Source of the DNA: Arthrinium phaeospermum
Taxonomy: Eukaryota; Ascomycota; Sordariomycetes; Amphisphaeriales; Apiosporaceae
NCBI GenBank assembly: GCA_006503535.1
Contig: QYRS01000002.1
Span: 4,774,001 to 4,838,000 of the forward strand
Direction: 5' to 3'
DNA length: 64,000 nt
Part shown: positions 11,701 through 22,460 of the stretch, piece after piece
Numbering within the stretch: the first letter of the stretch is position 1
Layout of the letters: each line of letters starts with the position of its first letter
Made by a program: the position numbers and the translations under genes
Notes under the pieces: generated by a model
Seen by the model: the letters and a program-made list of their open reading frames with translations, nothing else
Database searches by the model: none
Told to the model about the DNA's origin: nothing

Positions 11701-13430
11701 CCCGGCACATCAACCCATCGGCCACGGTAGTACGGGCCTCGACATGTTTCGAGAGGACGGGCTCTCAACCCAGGAACGTGATCTCTTGGCCAACCTCCAG
11801 CAGAGGTCGAGCGAAGTAATGACTGGGCAACAATCTCAGGCACCCATTGGTGAGCAGTCACAAGAGTCCTTTCGGGACCGGCTCCCACGGAGCAGCGACC
11901 TCCTCGATGATGCCGAGGGGTTCCGTGCGCGTCTCCAGGAATTTGAACAATACCAGGCCGAGAACGGCCAGATGGAACAGCAACATGGCGCCGCACCCGC
12001 CTCGGGACAGGCTGGTGGATCCTCGGCAGCCCAACTGACCGAAGCCCAATCCGCCGCCATGGAAGAGATGATGGCAGGACAGGATGAAGACGAGCTTGCC
12101 AGCGAGGCAGACAATGCTGCCATGAACAAACAATTCCAGCAAGCTCAAGCCGCTGAGGCCATGAAGAACAGTGGTCTCCCCATGCCGTTCCCTCCTCCCC
12201 AATCTGGTACACCTCTCCCTGCACCCGCGCCCCAACGCGTCAAGTCCAACCTACCGGAACAGTACGCTACTAGCTCCCGTTCCGATACTCCCGAAATCAC
12301 TCCTTCGTCCGCTGCCGCTCAACCCCCGCCTCTGGCACCGTGGGCCAAGGACACCTCGGAATCCCACCGTGGGCCTAGTCTGAAGGAGATCCAAGAGGCC
12401 GAGGCCAAGAAGGCTGCCAAGGCTGAAGAGGCTCTCGCCGCCTCGCGTCGTGCAATGGCTGAGCAGGAAGCAGCTCGCGAGCGGGAGAAGGCTGCAGCTC
12501 TCGCTTCGGGCTTGCCTACAACTAGCACTTGGGGTACCGCCTCTCCTGTGAACGTGCCATCCACCGGTTCCCCTTGGGCTAAGCCTGCTGCTGCTCCCAA
12601 GGGACCGGCGCCTGGTCTGGCTGCCCCGCAGCAGAGCTCTGACAAGAAGAAGACCCTTGCGGAAATCCAGCGTGAGGAGGAGGTCCGTAAGCAGAAGGCC
12701 AAGGAGACCGCCGCTGTCCAGGTGGGCGCGCCCTCTGCGGCAGGAAAGCGTTACGCTGATCTCGCCAGCAAGCCCAACGCTACTTCGTTGCCAGCTTCGG
12801 CTGCTGCCTCGGCCGCCTCGTCGCCTGCTGCTGGGTGGGCCACTGTGGGTGCTGGAGGCAAGGTCAAGATTCCTACTGGCCCTGCTGCTACTCGATCTGT
12901 CAGCACCACCAACGTGAAGCCGGCTGTTGCCGCCCCGGCTGCCGCCCCCAAGCCTGTCGTGAAACCCGCTGGGGTTGCGGCTCCATCTGGTCGCAACGAG
13001 GCCATGGACGAGTTCAAGAAATGGCTCAATGTCCAGCTGACCCGGGGTACGACAGGCATTCTTGACAGTAAGTATCGTCTTTCCCAAGAAAACAGCATAG
13101 CAACTGTAACTAACTTCTATTATAGTGAATGAATTCATCAAGAGCCTTATGGAGATGCCTCTGGACGTCGACATCATCGCAGAAATTATCTACGGGAACT
13201 CGAAGACAATGAACGGCCAGCATTTCGCCATGGAGTTCATCCGCCGCAAGAAGCTCGCCGACAGAGGTGTGGTGGAGAAGCAGACGATTGACGTTCCTGC
13301 CCAAACTGGTAATGCCGGTGGGTGGAACGAAGTGGCCAAGAAGAGCACCAAGACGGAGGCCAGCAGCGAGGCTGCCGCTCTTCCGGCTGGATTCAAGGTC
13401 GTTCCCGGCCGCAAGAAGGGCAAGAAATAG
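8740..13430 (+). CDS. GYF domain protein (Smy2/Syh1-like)
   Basis: Three exons, join(8740..8843, 9094..13067, 13126..13430), 1,460 residues; the 250-bp first intron and 58-bp second intron both have clean GT..AG borders and keep frame. The GYF domain lies at about residues 710-775 (nt 11125-11310): RWGYLDPQG, QGPF and MNDWY match the W-x-Y-x-D-P-Q-G / QGPF / M-x-x-W-Y signature that binds proline-rich peptides. The rest is low-complexity Gly/Ser/Pro/Gln sequence with a Glu/Lys/Ala-rich, probably coiled-coil, stretch at about 1100-1200 and a conserved C-terminal domain ending in a basic KKGKK tail. Fungal relatives (yeast Smy2 and Syh1) act in mRNA repression, mRNP handling and COPII-linked transport. 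It is a housekeeping gene with no apparent link to the cluster. Confidence 0.92.
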
Positions 13431-14355
13431 ATGACACCTCAGGGCATCGTTCGTTGCTTTCACACATATTGAACGGCATCCATGGCGACTGCCTGCCTGC
13501 CGACAATATATTTACCGAGCCTTTGTTTGTCGGAATCTACAGCGGTGCTTGGTTGGTGGTGTCTGTGGGATTGCTGGGGATGAATGATTGCACATGACTG
13601 GTTATGAGCAGCGAGTAGTGGCTAGGATTGTATGCTTGTACGCGTGTATGTATGTATGGTATGAATGAAGACAAGAATTAAGTCATGGTTTTCAGACGAT
13701 GTTGTGTTTTGTACGGTTGATTGTTACCTTGCTTCTGTGATGAATGGTGATAATGGTGTAAATGAATAATGATGAGATGTCTTATATAAACGTTTATGGA
13801 AGTACTGCAAAGCTTCATCTGACACATCCTGTAAAGGATAGTCACGCAAGCTCTCAGTCTTCACCGCCACGTCTAGGGATATCCCAGTTGCATAGAAACG
13901 ACCGTGGGTAAGCTGAAGTGTATTTAACAACACTCGAGGTTCAGGTTCCATTATTTCGCTGTCCAAGACATAAGCCACCGAGGTCACATCGATCAAAACG
14001 TCGGGGACTAAGGAGCCCCTGACTGCCAGATACGAGATCTCTTTCTGCCATTCCAACGCCTACGAACGTCTTGGGTCACTAACGGAGCTTATATTATCTG
14101 AGGAATCAACTAGGTGGTTCTCGTAGAGTCGCTATTAAGGGGTGGCTGTTCTGAAACTCTAAGAAGTCATTAGACTGCCCTACCAACGCGATGCGTCTTT
14201 GAACCCATGGTCATGTTTTCAAGTGATATCTTCTTAGGAAATACGATAAGATAATGACAATTCGAATACTTTCGTTCCTCTCGTAATTTCCTTGTCTTTA
14301 TTCCAGCTCCGAGTCGATACCCTGTTAGCTCTAGTAAAGCGTCCCTTAAAGGAGC
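13431..14355. other. intergenic with a 110-codon open frame of unknown status
   Basis: Between the GYF stop and the HET stop. A minus-strand frame (13724-14056) has ordinary protein-like composition but no ATG, no recognised motif, and a stop just upstream. It could be a gene remnant or chance; I do not call it a gene. Confidence 0.3.
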
Positions 14356-16092
14356 TTAAATGGAGGGTAATCTCGATCCTATAAATGAAAGCCTGAGAAC
14401 ATATGTAGGATCCCTGTACACAGCCTCCTTTACCAGTGATACTCGCAGCATCATTTTCGTGAGCCCGTCTGCGGAGCGAACTTTTACGTCTTGGGTGAAT
14501 ATGTCACCCACTGGACGAGATTTGATACTTTGGACTTGGTCTTGCGTCACGGATCTGGATAGCCTCTGGAATTTCACTTTAAGATACTGTGTAGTATCAT
14601 CTGTTTCTGAAATCCACTGGTCCCGGAATTTGACAATGCGTTTTTCATACTGTGTTTTAGACTCAACCGGTAGCACGTCGGTTACCATGATGTAGTCGGT
14701 TTCTTGTTTGCCAGAGGTTCCAGTCCCGTTTAACCTAATGGCTACGAGTAGCAGCCGGCTGAATTCCTCAAGATGGAAAACAAACGCAAGCTTGCATGGT
14801 ACCTCGGGTACTCCAGCCATACTGAAGGTGTAGCGGCTGGGATCGTAATCGCCCTTGACCGGTGACAATTCCTGGAGAAAGGTGACGCCTTTGTCGGGTA
14901 GCTGAAAGATGATCTTTCGGGAACCACTGCCAATCAGGAAAGTGACGGGCTTATCATCTTTCCCCACGAACACGGTCGAGTCTCTGCTCACCTGCCCATA
15001 CTTCCATTTATAAAGACCTTGGCTGGGGACTCGCATGTACGTTCTGTCGTGTTGCCATCGAAGTAGGATAGCTTCACATTGTCCTTCGGAATGTTGATCC
15101 CGGTCGTAACAATTCAGGGGCAGTAGGACATAGCTTTGACCATGGTTTTCTGTGCCCATCTTTCCCAGCATCTCTCGCGTAGGGCAAACAGTCATGTTGG
15201 TACGTAATCCTCTGGAAGTATTGACGAAGTGGCTATCGGCTTCGTAGCTACGTATTGGCTCCAAGTCGGGCGCAGAGGCGAAAAAGCTCGGCGAAGGAGC
15301 AAATATCCCTCGAAAGCTGTCGAAATCCGATGAAGGAGGCTCCTTCCATGCAAGAATGGTATCGTCGTCGATAGTTCTCATAATTTCTTCCTGGAGACGG
15401 AGAAAGGCCTTGGGTCCCTCGCCGTACAGCAAAGGCATGTTGACTCCAAAGATACCCATCAGGCAATATGCGATATCTTCTTGACGGGTGGTTTTGCGAT
15501 TAGCAGCCCAGCTCATCCTTTTCGATACACTGTGATTGCTTGGTGAGCCACGCCCCATGAGAAGCCGTTCGTCGATGCCCGTTATCCTTTGAATTTGATC
15601 AACGAGGCTGGTTTTGTCACCTGCAGGACGCCAACTTTCCTGATGCCCTCCGATCTTGTAAAAGAATCGCAGTACCCGGGGCGCAATTAGCTCCTGCAAC
15701 GTCCAGCCTCTCTCAAACCATTCGCTCTTTGCCATCCAGTCGACAGGGTTGGCCTTATCATCGGCAGCGACAACGTCGTCCAGAAAGACATAGCATACAT
15801 TGGAGCGCTGGTACCACGAGAACATGGAGTTGATAGCCTCGCTAAGCTCTGCGCTGCTGGACTTGTCGATACAGCAAGTGTCGACCCATATGTAGGCCAG
15901 TTCGTCTTTGCGAGCCTCGGCACACGTGTCGAGGATTTTGGTGAACCCGGCTTTCCCTTGCCGCTTATCGCAGTCCGCGAACTCGCTGTAGGAAACCTCG
16001 CCATCGCGCCATCGGTGAGATAGAATGGCATAAGGGGGAGGGTTTACGTCGAACCTCTCCAGTTGGAGAGTGTCGATGTTGATGAGATGCAT
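14356..16092 (-). CDS. HET-domain heterokaryon incompatibility protein
   Basis: Single exon, 578 residues from the ATG at 16092. I prefer this start over an in-frame ATG 261 bp upstream because the HET domain begins immediately (MHLINIDT). The HET blocks are in order: YAILSHRW (about residue 21), YIWVDTCCID (about 66-75) and the RGWTLQELIAP block (about 127-138). A LYGEG motif and a TILAW segment follow, as in the common HET plus DUF8212 architecture of HET-E/HET-D-like proteins without NACHT-WD repeats. Such proteins trigger programmed cell death when incompatible strains fuse. The C-terminal half (about 330-578) has no motif I know. It faces the F-box-like gene across a 715-bp divergent promoter. 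Confidence 0.88.
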   Translation of the reverse strand: MHLINIDTLQLERFDVNPPPYAILSHRWRDGEVSYSEFADCDKRQGKAGFTKILDTCAEARKDELAYIWVDTCCIDKSSSAELSEAINSMFSWYQRSNVCYVFLDDVVAADDKANPVDWMAKSEWFERGWTLQELIAPRVLRFFYKIGGHQESWRPAGDKTSLVDQIQRITGIDERLLMGRGSPSNHSVSKRMSWAANRKTTRQEDIAYCLMGIFGVNMPLLYGEGPKAFLRLQEEIMRTIDDDTILAWKEPPSSDFDSFRGIFAPSPSFFASAPDLEPIRSYEADSHFVNTSRGLRTNMTVCPTREMLGKMGTENHGQSYVLLPLNCYDRDQHSEGQCEAILLRWQHDRTYMRVPSQGLYKWKYGQVSRDSTVFVGKDDKPVTFLIGSGSRKIIFQLPDKGVTFLQELSPVKGDYDPSRYTFSMAGVPEVPCKLAFVFHLEEFSRLLLVAIRLNGTGTSGKQETDYIMVTDVLPVESKTQYEKRIVKFRDQWISETDDTTQYLKVKFQRLSRSVTQDQVQSIKSRPVGDIFTQDVKVRSADGLTKMMLRVSLVKEAVYRDPTYVLRLSFIGSRLPSI

Positions 16093-16807
16093 GGTGTGGT
16101 GGTGCGGGAGATAATGAGGATGTGTAGAAGGCAGAAGGAAAGATGAAAGGAGGCATTGGATGGATGGACGATAAAATGAGGGGTTTTGTTTCGCTTTCAG
16201 CGTGGCTGACACACGGCCGACCCATTGGTCACACAGTCGGTCCAGATGCTCGGAGGCGTTCCTGTGCATGGGGGCTATTCCGAGACAGCCTTGCGAGTTG
16301 CTCATTCTTCGGTTTCCCCCCTCATCTCTAATTCCAGGTAGATAAGTCCTCATCTTCTTTCTTCTTCTTTCTTCATTCCAGGTAGATAAGTACTCATAAT
16401 TAAAGCATACAGGAAGCTTAGCCGACGATTTATATAGTTAACTATTTATCGTCACGGTATCTAGTGTCGGTTATGATTCATGCCGCTGTTTAGGGCGATA
16501 TGTACGACAGTCACGTTACCACCGGTCCAAGGATAGTAGCTAAAAATTCTACGGAGCACTCGTTTCATGAAATGCAATGAAAGACGCATGACGAGAAGGG
16601 ATGCTTACATATGCCCAAGTTCCTCCCAAAACGCGGGTCTGAATGGGTCGATATATGCCAAGCATTCCTTATCGATATGCCTCTTTAGGTTTAAAGGGGT
16701 GCGGTGCAGCCTAGGCAGCTAGGGTGACTGGTGGTTCAGCTCTGGTCCATGGCGGCCTGGCAAGTCTACTGCCTTGCCAGCCCCTCACGACTAATAGGTA
16801 ACCAACC
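16093..16807. other. divergent promoter region with a short direct repeat
   Basis: Between the HET gene (minus) and the F-box-like gene (plus). It contains a near-perfect 23-bp direct repeat starting ATTCCAGGTAGATAAGT at 16331 and again at 16375, separated by a TTCTTTC-rich spacer. Confidence 0.5.
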
Positions 16808-18370
16808 ATGGACAAGCTCAGCTTCGAGTTGATACTGCTCGTGGTTGACCACCTAGAGGGAACCCTCGCCCCATATGCCACGATTTCACGGACATGGCAG
16901 TGTATGATCGAGAGTCGCACCTTCTCGCAGGTCTGCGTCGAAAGCAACACCATGGACTTGTTCGAGACGGCTTTCGCGCCTGCCCAAGCACGAAGGCGCC
17001 AAACCCTGCGACGACTTGAATTTCAAGTGAAAATGCCCTCCAATGAACACGAAAGACCTAATTACATGAGGGACTTTGCCGTGTTCCGCCGAGCCCTGGG
17101 CACGCTGTTACGCTGCCTGGCGACTTGGGAGGTTGCAGAGGCTTCTTTCGAGCTCTCCCTCAGGCACAATCCTGCGTATGACCATCACCTATACGCTACC
17201 AGAAAGCATTGGATTAAGGAAAATGAGGAAGCGAGATCGGCGGGCCGTTGCCTAACACAGCGGGATCTGGGCTTGGGTGGTCTGCCGACCGTCCTTTGTG
17301 TCACTGATCTATTTTGGTGCCACTCTTACTCCCGGTCCATGGAAGCTAATACTATCTACTACATCTCAGGTTGTTTCCAAGCCATAGAGAAGCTACACTT
17401 GGAGTGTTATGACTCCCCCAAGAAGCCCCATGGTCTGCGCCGGGAGTGCCGAACTGCATTGGCGGACGGCATCAACAGCCTGCAGTCTTTGCCGCGCCTG
17501 AAGAAGCTCCAGGTCATCGAGCGCGGGGTTTTTGACTATCAGAACCACAGTGCTGTACTCCAGGACTTCCGAGATGACCAAGGCGTCGATGTACTCTGCG
17601 AAGCGTTGAGAAGGTTGGCACAAGCCGGCATCCTCGAGGAGCTCGAGCTCGAAAACGTTCTCGTCTCCGCGGACCTGTTCCGGGACGTCAGGCTCGCCCC
17701 TGACGTGGCCGACGTGGCGCTCTGGCCATCGTTGGAGCGGCTGCGCATCACTGCGGGCATCGAGGCGCCTGACGGGACGTGGTACTGGACCGGGGATCCG
17801 GCCGCCATCCGTCCCGCGCGCGTAATTACGCCTGACTGCGCGGACTACCTATTGTGGCTCGAGGGCGAGCCTGAGCCGGACTCCGATGACGAGGATGATC
17901 GGGGCCATCACTGGCGTATTACCCCGGACCCGAAGACGTACAACCCCCTGGCCCTTGCCTTTGCTGACGCGGTCCTTCGCATGCCCCGGCTGAAGACGGC
18001 GCGGCTCGAGATTGGGAAACACTCTGATGACGTGATGACGTCTGTGCTCGAGTGTGCTGAGGCTGGGGAGTCGCTGGAGTGGGATAGTTATATCGCAGAC
18101 ACCGTCCCGTCGGGCTCTTCCTCCGGCTTGGGTGGTAGTGGAGGATACAGGAGATGGAGGATGAATGTTGATAAGCGTGCCGGCTGGGAGCTGCCGGATG
18201 ACCTATTGGCCAAGTGGAAGGAGTGGGTCGGGCCCAAGGGTGCGGCTGGCGTGGTGGTTTTCCAACGGGCTCCCTTCAGTGCGCCTGGGGCTTTGAAGTT
18301 CTTTTTTGAGCGATACTACAAGCCATTGGTGCCTCCTACGTCGGCTGTAACCCACTCTGGTCACTTTTAG
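16808..18370 (+). CDS. F-box-like domain protein (fungal DUF6546-type)
   Basis: Single-exon gene of 520 residues. The N-terminus (KLSFELILLVVDHLEG) reads as a fungal F-box-like helix, followed by YATISRTWQ and a fungus-specific body with LRRLEF and MPRLKTARLEIG segments that suggest degenerate leucine-rich repeats. Residues about 355-368 form an acidic loop (EPEPDSDDEDD). Proteins of this type are abundant in Sordariomycetes and Eurotiomycetes and are presumed substrate adaptors of SCF ubiquitin ligases; no target is known. No signal peptide or membrane segment. It starts 715 bp from the oppositely oriented HET gene. Function is inferred from family resemblance only. Confidence 0.75.
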   Translation: MDKLSFELILLVVDHLEGTLAPYATISRTWQCMIESRTFSQVCVESNTMDLFETAFAPAQARRRQTLRRLEFQVKMPSNEHERPNYMRDFAVFRRALGTLLRCLATWEVAEASFELSLRHNPAYDHHLYATRKHWIKENEEARSAGRCLTQRDLGLGGLPTVLCVTDLFWCHSYSRSMEANTIYYISGCFQAIEKLHLECYDSPKKPHGLRRECRTALADGINSLQSLPRLKKLQVIERGVFDYQNHSAVLQDFRDDQGVDVLCEALRRLAQAGILEELELENVLVSADLFRDVRLAPDVADVALWPSLERLRITAGIEAPDGTWYWTGDPAAIRPARVITPDCADYLLWLEGEPEPDSDDEDDRGHHWRITPDPKTYNPLALAFADAVLRMPRLKTARLEIGKHSDDVMTSVLECAEAGESLEWDSYIADTVPSGSSSGLGGSGGYRRWRMNVDKRAGWELPDDLLAKWKEWVGPKGAAGVVVFQRAPFSAPGALKFFFERYYKPLVPPTSAVTHSGHF

Positions 18371-18445
18371 AAACTGGTTCTTCAGAGGCGGGGAAGATTT
18401 TCATTTATTCAGAGTTCCGATGATACCAGTCCAACACTGAATGAG

Positions 18446-19375
18446 TTATATCCAGCGATCGAACCAATCCAAAGCCTGAGCTTCTGACTCTTCCAGACAC
18501 GCCTTCTCCGGCGGATCGTCTGGGTTGCCTCTAACCGCGAAACCATGCCGCCCGGGTCGATATACTTTGTGGGCCATCTCTGGCTGTTGCCGGCCTGCTT
18601 CCAAACTCTTTCCATGTATCTCTTCTATGCGCGCCTTCTGCTCAAACTTGACCACAGAGTCAGTCAGCCCCCACCCGAAACTGACCGGCACCACCAGTTC
18701 CTGGACGTCACCGGGGACAGCTACATGACTGGGATGCAAAGCCACCACCGCATCAACCAAGGGCACCTTGAGACCGTCGACGTCGATCATGTTGCCCGCC
18801 AGCCCGGCACGGATCGCATATTTACCGCCCCAGCAGAACCCGCTCATGCCAATCTTCTGGGCCGGGGGTGTTGCCCGCCGCAGCGACCGCAGAAAGGTCA
18901 TACAGGTCGCGTCGCTGCGCGCATCTGTGTGCCGGGCCGACCACAGGAGGAATGACGGCAGGCTGGCCAGCAGGCCCGTGTACTTGCGGATCGTCCCCTG
19001 CTTCGACGGGTCGACGGGGATCAGTAGGTCGGCCAGGGCGGGGGCCAGGGGGTCGCCCTCGAAGAAGTCCGGGAGGTAGACCAGCCAGTCGCCGCTGCGG
19101 GCGTAGGCGTCGGCGATCAGCTTGTTGTTGGGCAGGGCCAGGCCGAAGACGTCCGAGTATATGACGATGATGCCCCGCGGGCTGGTGCGGTTTCCGACAA
19201 CGTAGGTGTTGAGGCCGTGGATCAGCTCCTCTGTGCCCTGCGGCTGGCCTGGATGGATAGTACCCTGTGGGATATCAATCGATGGGTAAGCAATGAACAG
19301 AGCCGGGATGGGAAGGATAGTAATGCAGGGGGCAAGTCGGCGTACCTTGATACAATCACTGCTGCAGTGGTCCAT
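18446..19375 (-). CDS. dienelactone hydrolase family protein
   Basis: Two exons, complement(18446..19264, 19346..19375), 282 residues; the first exon encodes only ten residues (MDHCSSDCIK) before an 81-bp intron. Alpha/beta hydrolase of the DLH family: an N-terminal GTIHPGQPQG block, the nucleophile elbow GFCWGGKY with Cys rather than Ser, an Asp candidate in FGWGLTDSVV, and the His in GRHGFAVR. DLH proteins hydrolyse lactones such as dienelactone, and many fungal members have unknown substrates. It converges with the F-box-like gene (75 bp between stops) and lies 0.6 kb from the AflR-like regulator. It could be the left edge of the cluster, but nothing in the sequence proves this. Confidence 0.87.
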   Translation of the reverse strand: MDHCSSDCIKVRRLAPCITILPIPALFIAYPSIDIPQGTIHPGQPQGTEELIHGLNTYVVGNRTSPRGIIVIYSDVFGLALPNNKLIADAYARSGDWLVYLPDFFEGDPLAPALADLLIPVDPSKQGTIRKYTGLLASLPSFLLWSARHTDARSDATCMTFLRSLRRATPPAQKIGMSGFCWGGKYAIRAGLAGNMIDVDGLKVPLVDAVVALHPSHVAVPGDVQELVVPVSFGWGLTDSVVKFEQKARIEEIHGKSLEAGRQQPEMAHKVYRPGRHGFAVRGNPDDPPEKACLEESEAQALDWFDRWI

Positions 19376-19931
19376 TTTCGGGTGAGGTACTAGCGACAAG
19401 TTTGGGGTTTGGGGAAGGGACTTCTGGAGCATGTAAATAAGGACCAAAACAGAGGAATATGGGTCCAAATGGAAGGGAGATGGGTCTGATCGGACTGATG
19501 TGACACATCGCCGCCAGGTACGTCATGTCGGCGCTCTTCGGCGCTTATGTCAAATACCCCCGACGGCACGCGACTTCCGTTTGCCCGAGGGAGAGAAGTA
19601 AACTTGTAGGTGGATGCACTTCCCAAGTACCAATGTAAAAGCATCCCTAATACCCTAAGCTGACCAATCACCCTAGTAGTTACGATTGGAGATCCAAATG
19701 GATCTCGTAGACATCCAATGAGACCCTGCAGCCCGTTCTGGTGAGTACTTACTCAAGCTTTCAGGTCGGAGATCTAGATAAGGCGAAGAAACGCCGTCTC
19801 CGGCTGATGCCAACCATTCCGTTATTCTTGAACTACGCCATATAATGTGGTCGACATTCGTGTTACTTTTATGATAGAAATAGTATCTTGGGAGATAATA
19901 TAGCTCTAAATATGGTATAAGATAGTAGTGC
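19376..19931. other. intergenic, no gene seen
   Basis: Promoter side of the dienelactone hydrolase gene and 3' flank of the Zn2Cys6 gene; only short frames. Confidence 0.5.
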
Positions 19932-21678
19932 TTAAACACACAGCGTCTGCTGTAAACGCATGACCCGACCCCGTAGCGCAGTTTTGAGATCCTTCAATGC
20001 CTCCTGTGTGGCAGTGTCCAAGCCCGTGGAATCATCCCGGCGGGCGGCGGCGGCCGCCGCAGCAACACTGGAAGCAACAGGACCGAAGTTGAAGTCGAAC
20101 CCTTGCGAGGCCGCTTCCGTAGTAGCAGCAGCAGCCTGGCTCGTTGACCTCAAGCACACCTCCACGGCTTGGTGCTGACGCTCGATGAGGTAAGAACATA
20201 GTTGTACAACAGAAAAGAGACTGCGTGGTAGAAACAGAGCGTCAGCGGTAGCACATCAGGCGTGGAGAAGGGGATGGGACTTGTACGGCGTATTCCACAA
20301 AATCATAGGATTTGGCTTACCGGATATTACCTAATACGGTTGCACCACCGGCAGACGCTGTACCTACATTTCGCTCAAGGACATCGAATAGCGTGATATA
20401 CGTGTTGAGAAGCATGAGATGGCAGGCGAAAGCCAGGTGGCGGATGATGTTGGTTTCGCTGGACGGCGAGGAGGATCGCGGCGTCTGTGCAAACCGCTTC
20501 GGGGAAGATGGCGATGTTGGCGACGAAGACATGGGTTCCGGCGGGCCCGAGTATGGTGTTCTATTGGGCCAGAACATGGATGGTGCAGATTTCGCCGGGG
20601 GTGGCATGGAGCTGGCGGCCCGATTGGGCTGTGAGCACCGAAGGAACTCGAGTAAGTGGTAAGACCCGGACAAAAGGTCGCAAATCATCGCGCCTCCAGA
20701 TCCTATCGAAGCCGGCTCAGAAAGTCTCGAACTGTGGTCATGTTGGGTTTTGCAAGGCTTCGCCAGATGGAACTGGCTCTTGTCAAACGAAGTGTGGTGG
20801 TCCGCAAGCCAGGAGGTTATCATTTCAAATGTTGCATCGTCCAGAAAGGGCTTGGTTTTGCAGGAACTCGAGTCTCTGGACGTAGTATAACTTGAGCTTC
20901 GCAGTGCGGCGATGTGTACGTTGAGCTGGGCGAGCCCTGCGATGATAGCATCTGTCGCGGTGCCTGTGCTTTCGGTAACGCTGCTGCAACCGCTGCTACT
21001 TGCAGTTGTGTTTTCGTTTCCGACAGGTGGGCTTCTGCCAGATCCATCTTCCTCGGGAGGATTGTATGCGGGAACATGCAAATTCTCAGGGGGTACTGAT
21101 CCTGATGCTAGCACCCCATGCCGTTGTTGTTCTGTTGGATATGGACTGGTATGCTCCGTGGAACCTGGGAGATCGCCAAGGTATTGGGATAGATCGTCGA
21201 AATCGAGCTGCATGTCATCATAGGATACTGAATCCATGCTGAAACCGCTGTCGTTGCTGCTATGGCTGTTGTTTGGGAAAGCTACAGCGGTGTCTTCACG
21301 GATCTCGGAGACGGCTGATGTTGCCGCTGTTGCATCAGTGGAAGAGGAGCTAGTTGCGGCCTGACCTAGGGCGAGCTCAGGAGGACTGACCAGGGAACGC
21401 CGGTCCCGATAGGCTTGCATCTCCATCTTCCCACGTATCTCGCTCTCTGACCTGATACAGTCCGACCGAGCTTGCCTACCGGCGTAGGAATACATGCTTG
21501 GACGGCCTTTGGGCAAGGTGGAGCTATATACACATTCTACACGTTTGCGGACGCACGTATCACATGCGCCTAAGTCATTCGAATCCGAACGAGTGCATTT
21601 CTGCTTCTGCTTGTGGCAACGGTCGCATGACTGACGCATCGGTAGAGGCGCTGAATCTGAAGATGGTGGCATACTCAT
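19932..21678 (-). CDS. AflR-like Zn2Cys6 cluster regulator
   Basis: Two exons, complement(19932..20220, 20321..21678), 548 residues; the 100-bp intron splits the conserved C-terminal region in phase 2. The Zn2Cys6 motif is complete: Cys18, 21, 28, 39, 42 and 49 (SCDRCHKQKQKC ... CDTCVRKRVEC), followed by the KGRPS linker typical of AflR-family proteins. A long Ser/Thr-rich middle leads to the AflR C-terminal region with IIRHLAFACHLMLLNTY. The usual role is pathway-specific activation of a polyketide cluster through CGG/CCG half-sites. It is the gene next to the 3' end of the PKS-NRPS. A TCGGT-N9-ACCGA inverted repeat lies about 410 bp upstream of its ATG, suggesting self-regulation. A broken relative (43645-45060) flanks the other end of the cluster. 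Confidence 0.9.
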
Positions 21679-22460
21679 CGTCCAATACTTGATATGTGAG
21701 GATGTGAGAGTGGTGTTTTTTCAAAAGAGCGAGGCCAACGAAAACTTATATCAGGCCTTCGGTTACCCAGTGGTGTTTTTATCCCCCTCTGTAAAGCTAC
21801 TCGTCGTTATTACACTGAGACAGATCATTATACGTGATATATAAATAGAGCGTCCTTAAACAGGAGTTTGACAGAAACGTCAATCTGCACCTGCACGAGG
21901 TTCAACCAACACGATGACTGCATATAACATAACATGCACACTGACCAAGCATGATTGCTTAGACAGAATCATCCTTGCTTTTGTCTTTTTTCTTTCTCTT
22001 TTTTTCTTTGGACCTTGGTTCGCTACCCGGCTATTCTCTGAATGATGACGTTAGAGTGGGAGGATTGGGACTGCCAAGTGGTATCTTCGGTTGGTCAAAG
22101 ACCGAGCGCCTGACTGGAAGGAAAACCAACCAACGTACGCCCTACCTAACGAGAGCCAACGGAAAACCCAATCGGGCCGTTGCAACCATAAACGGAAGCT
22201 ATGGACATTCCCGGTATATACATGCCGAATGTACGGTGGGGGCCGTGACGCGAGTGTAACTGTGCAGGAACGATCCTTGACGCCCCGTAAAAGCTATCTA
22301 TCTACCAAGACATACGGATTTCACGTTGGGGATTTCAGTCAAACAAACTCGTAGGTACGTACATCACGCGATTACGGTGTTGACAGGGGTTATAGAGTAG
22401 GATGCATACCACCTATCTGTGCAGAATTAGGAAGAAATACAACCAACACAAGCTCCAGGG
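21679..22460. other. upstream region of the AflR-like gene
   Basis: Between the PKS-NRPS stop and the regulator start. No gene; contains the inverted repeat listed at 22087-22105. Confidence 0.6.
22087..22105. promoter_or_regulatory. TCGGT-N9-ACCGA inverted repeat upstream of AflR-like gene
   Basis: Perfect 5-bp arms TCGGT (22087-22091) and ACCGA (22101-22105) with a 9-bp spacer, that is CGG-N11-CCG. Nearly the same element occurs in two other cluster promoters (37921, 40000). Likely Zn2Cys6 operator; binding protein inferred. Confidence 0.55.
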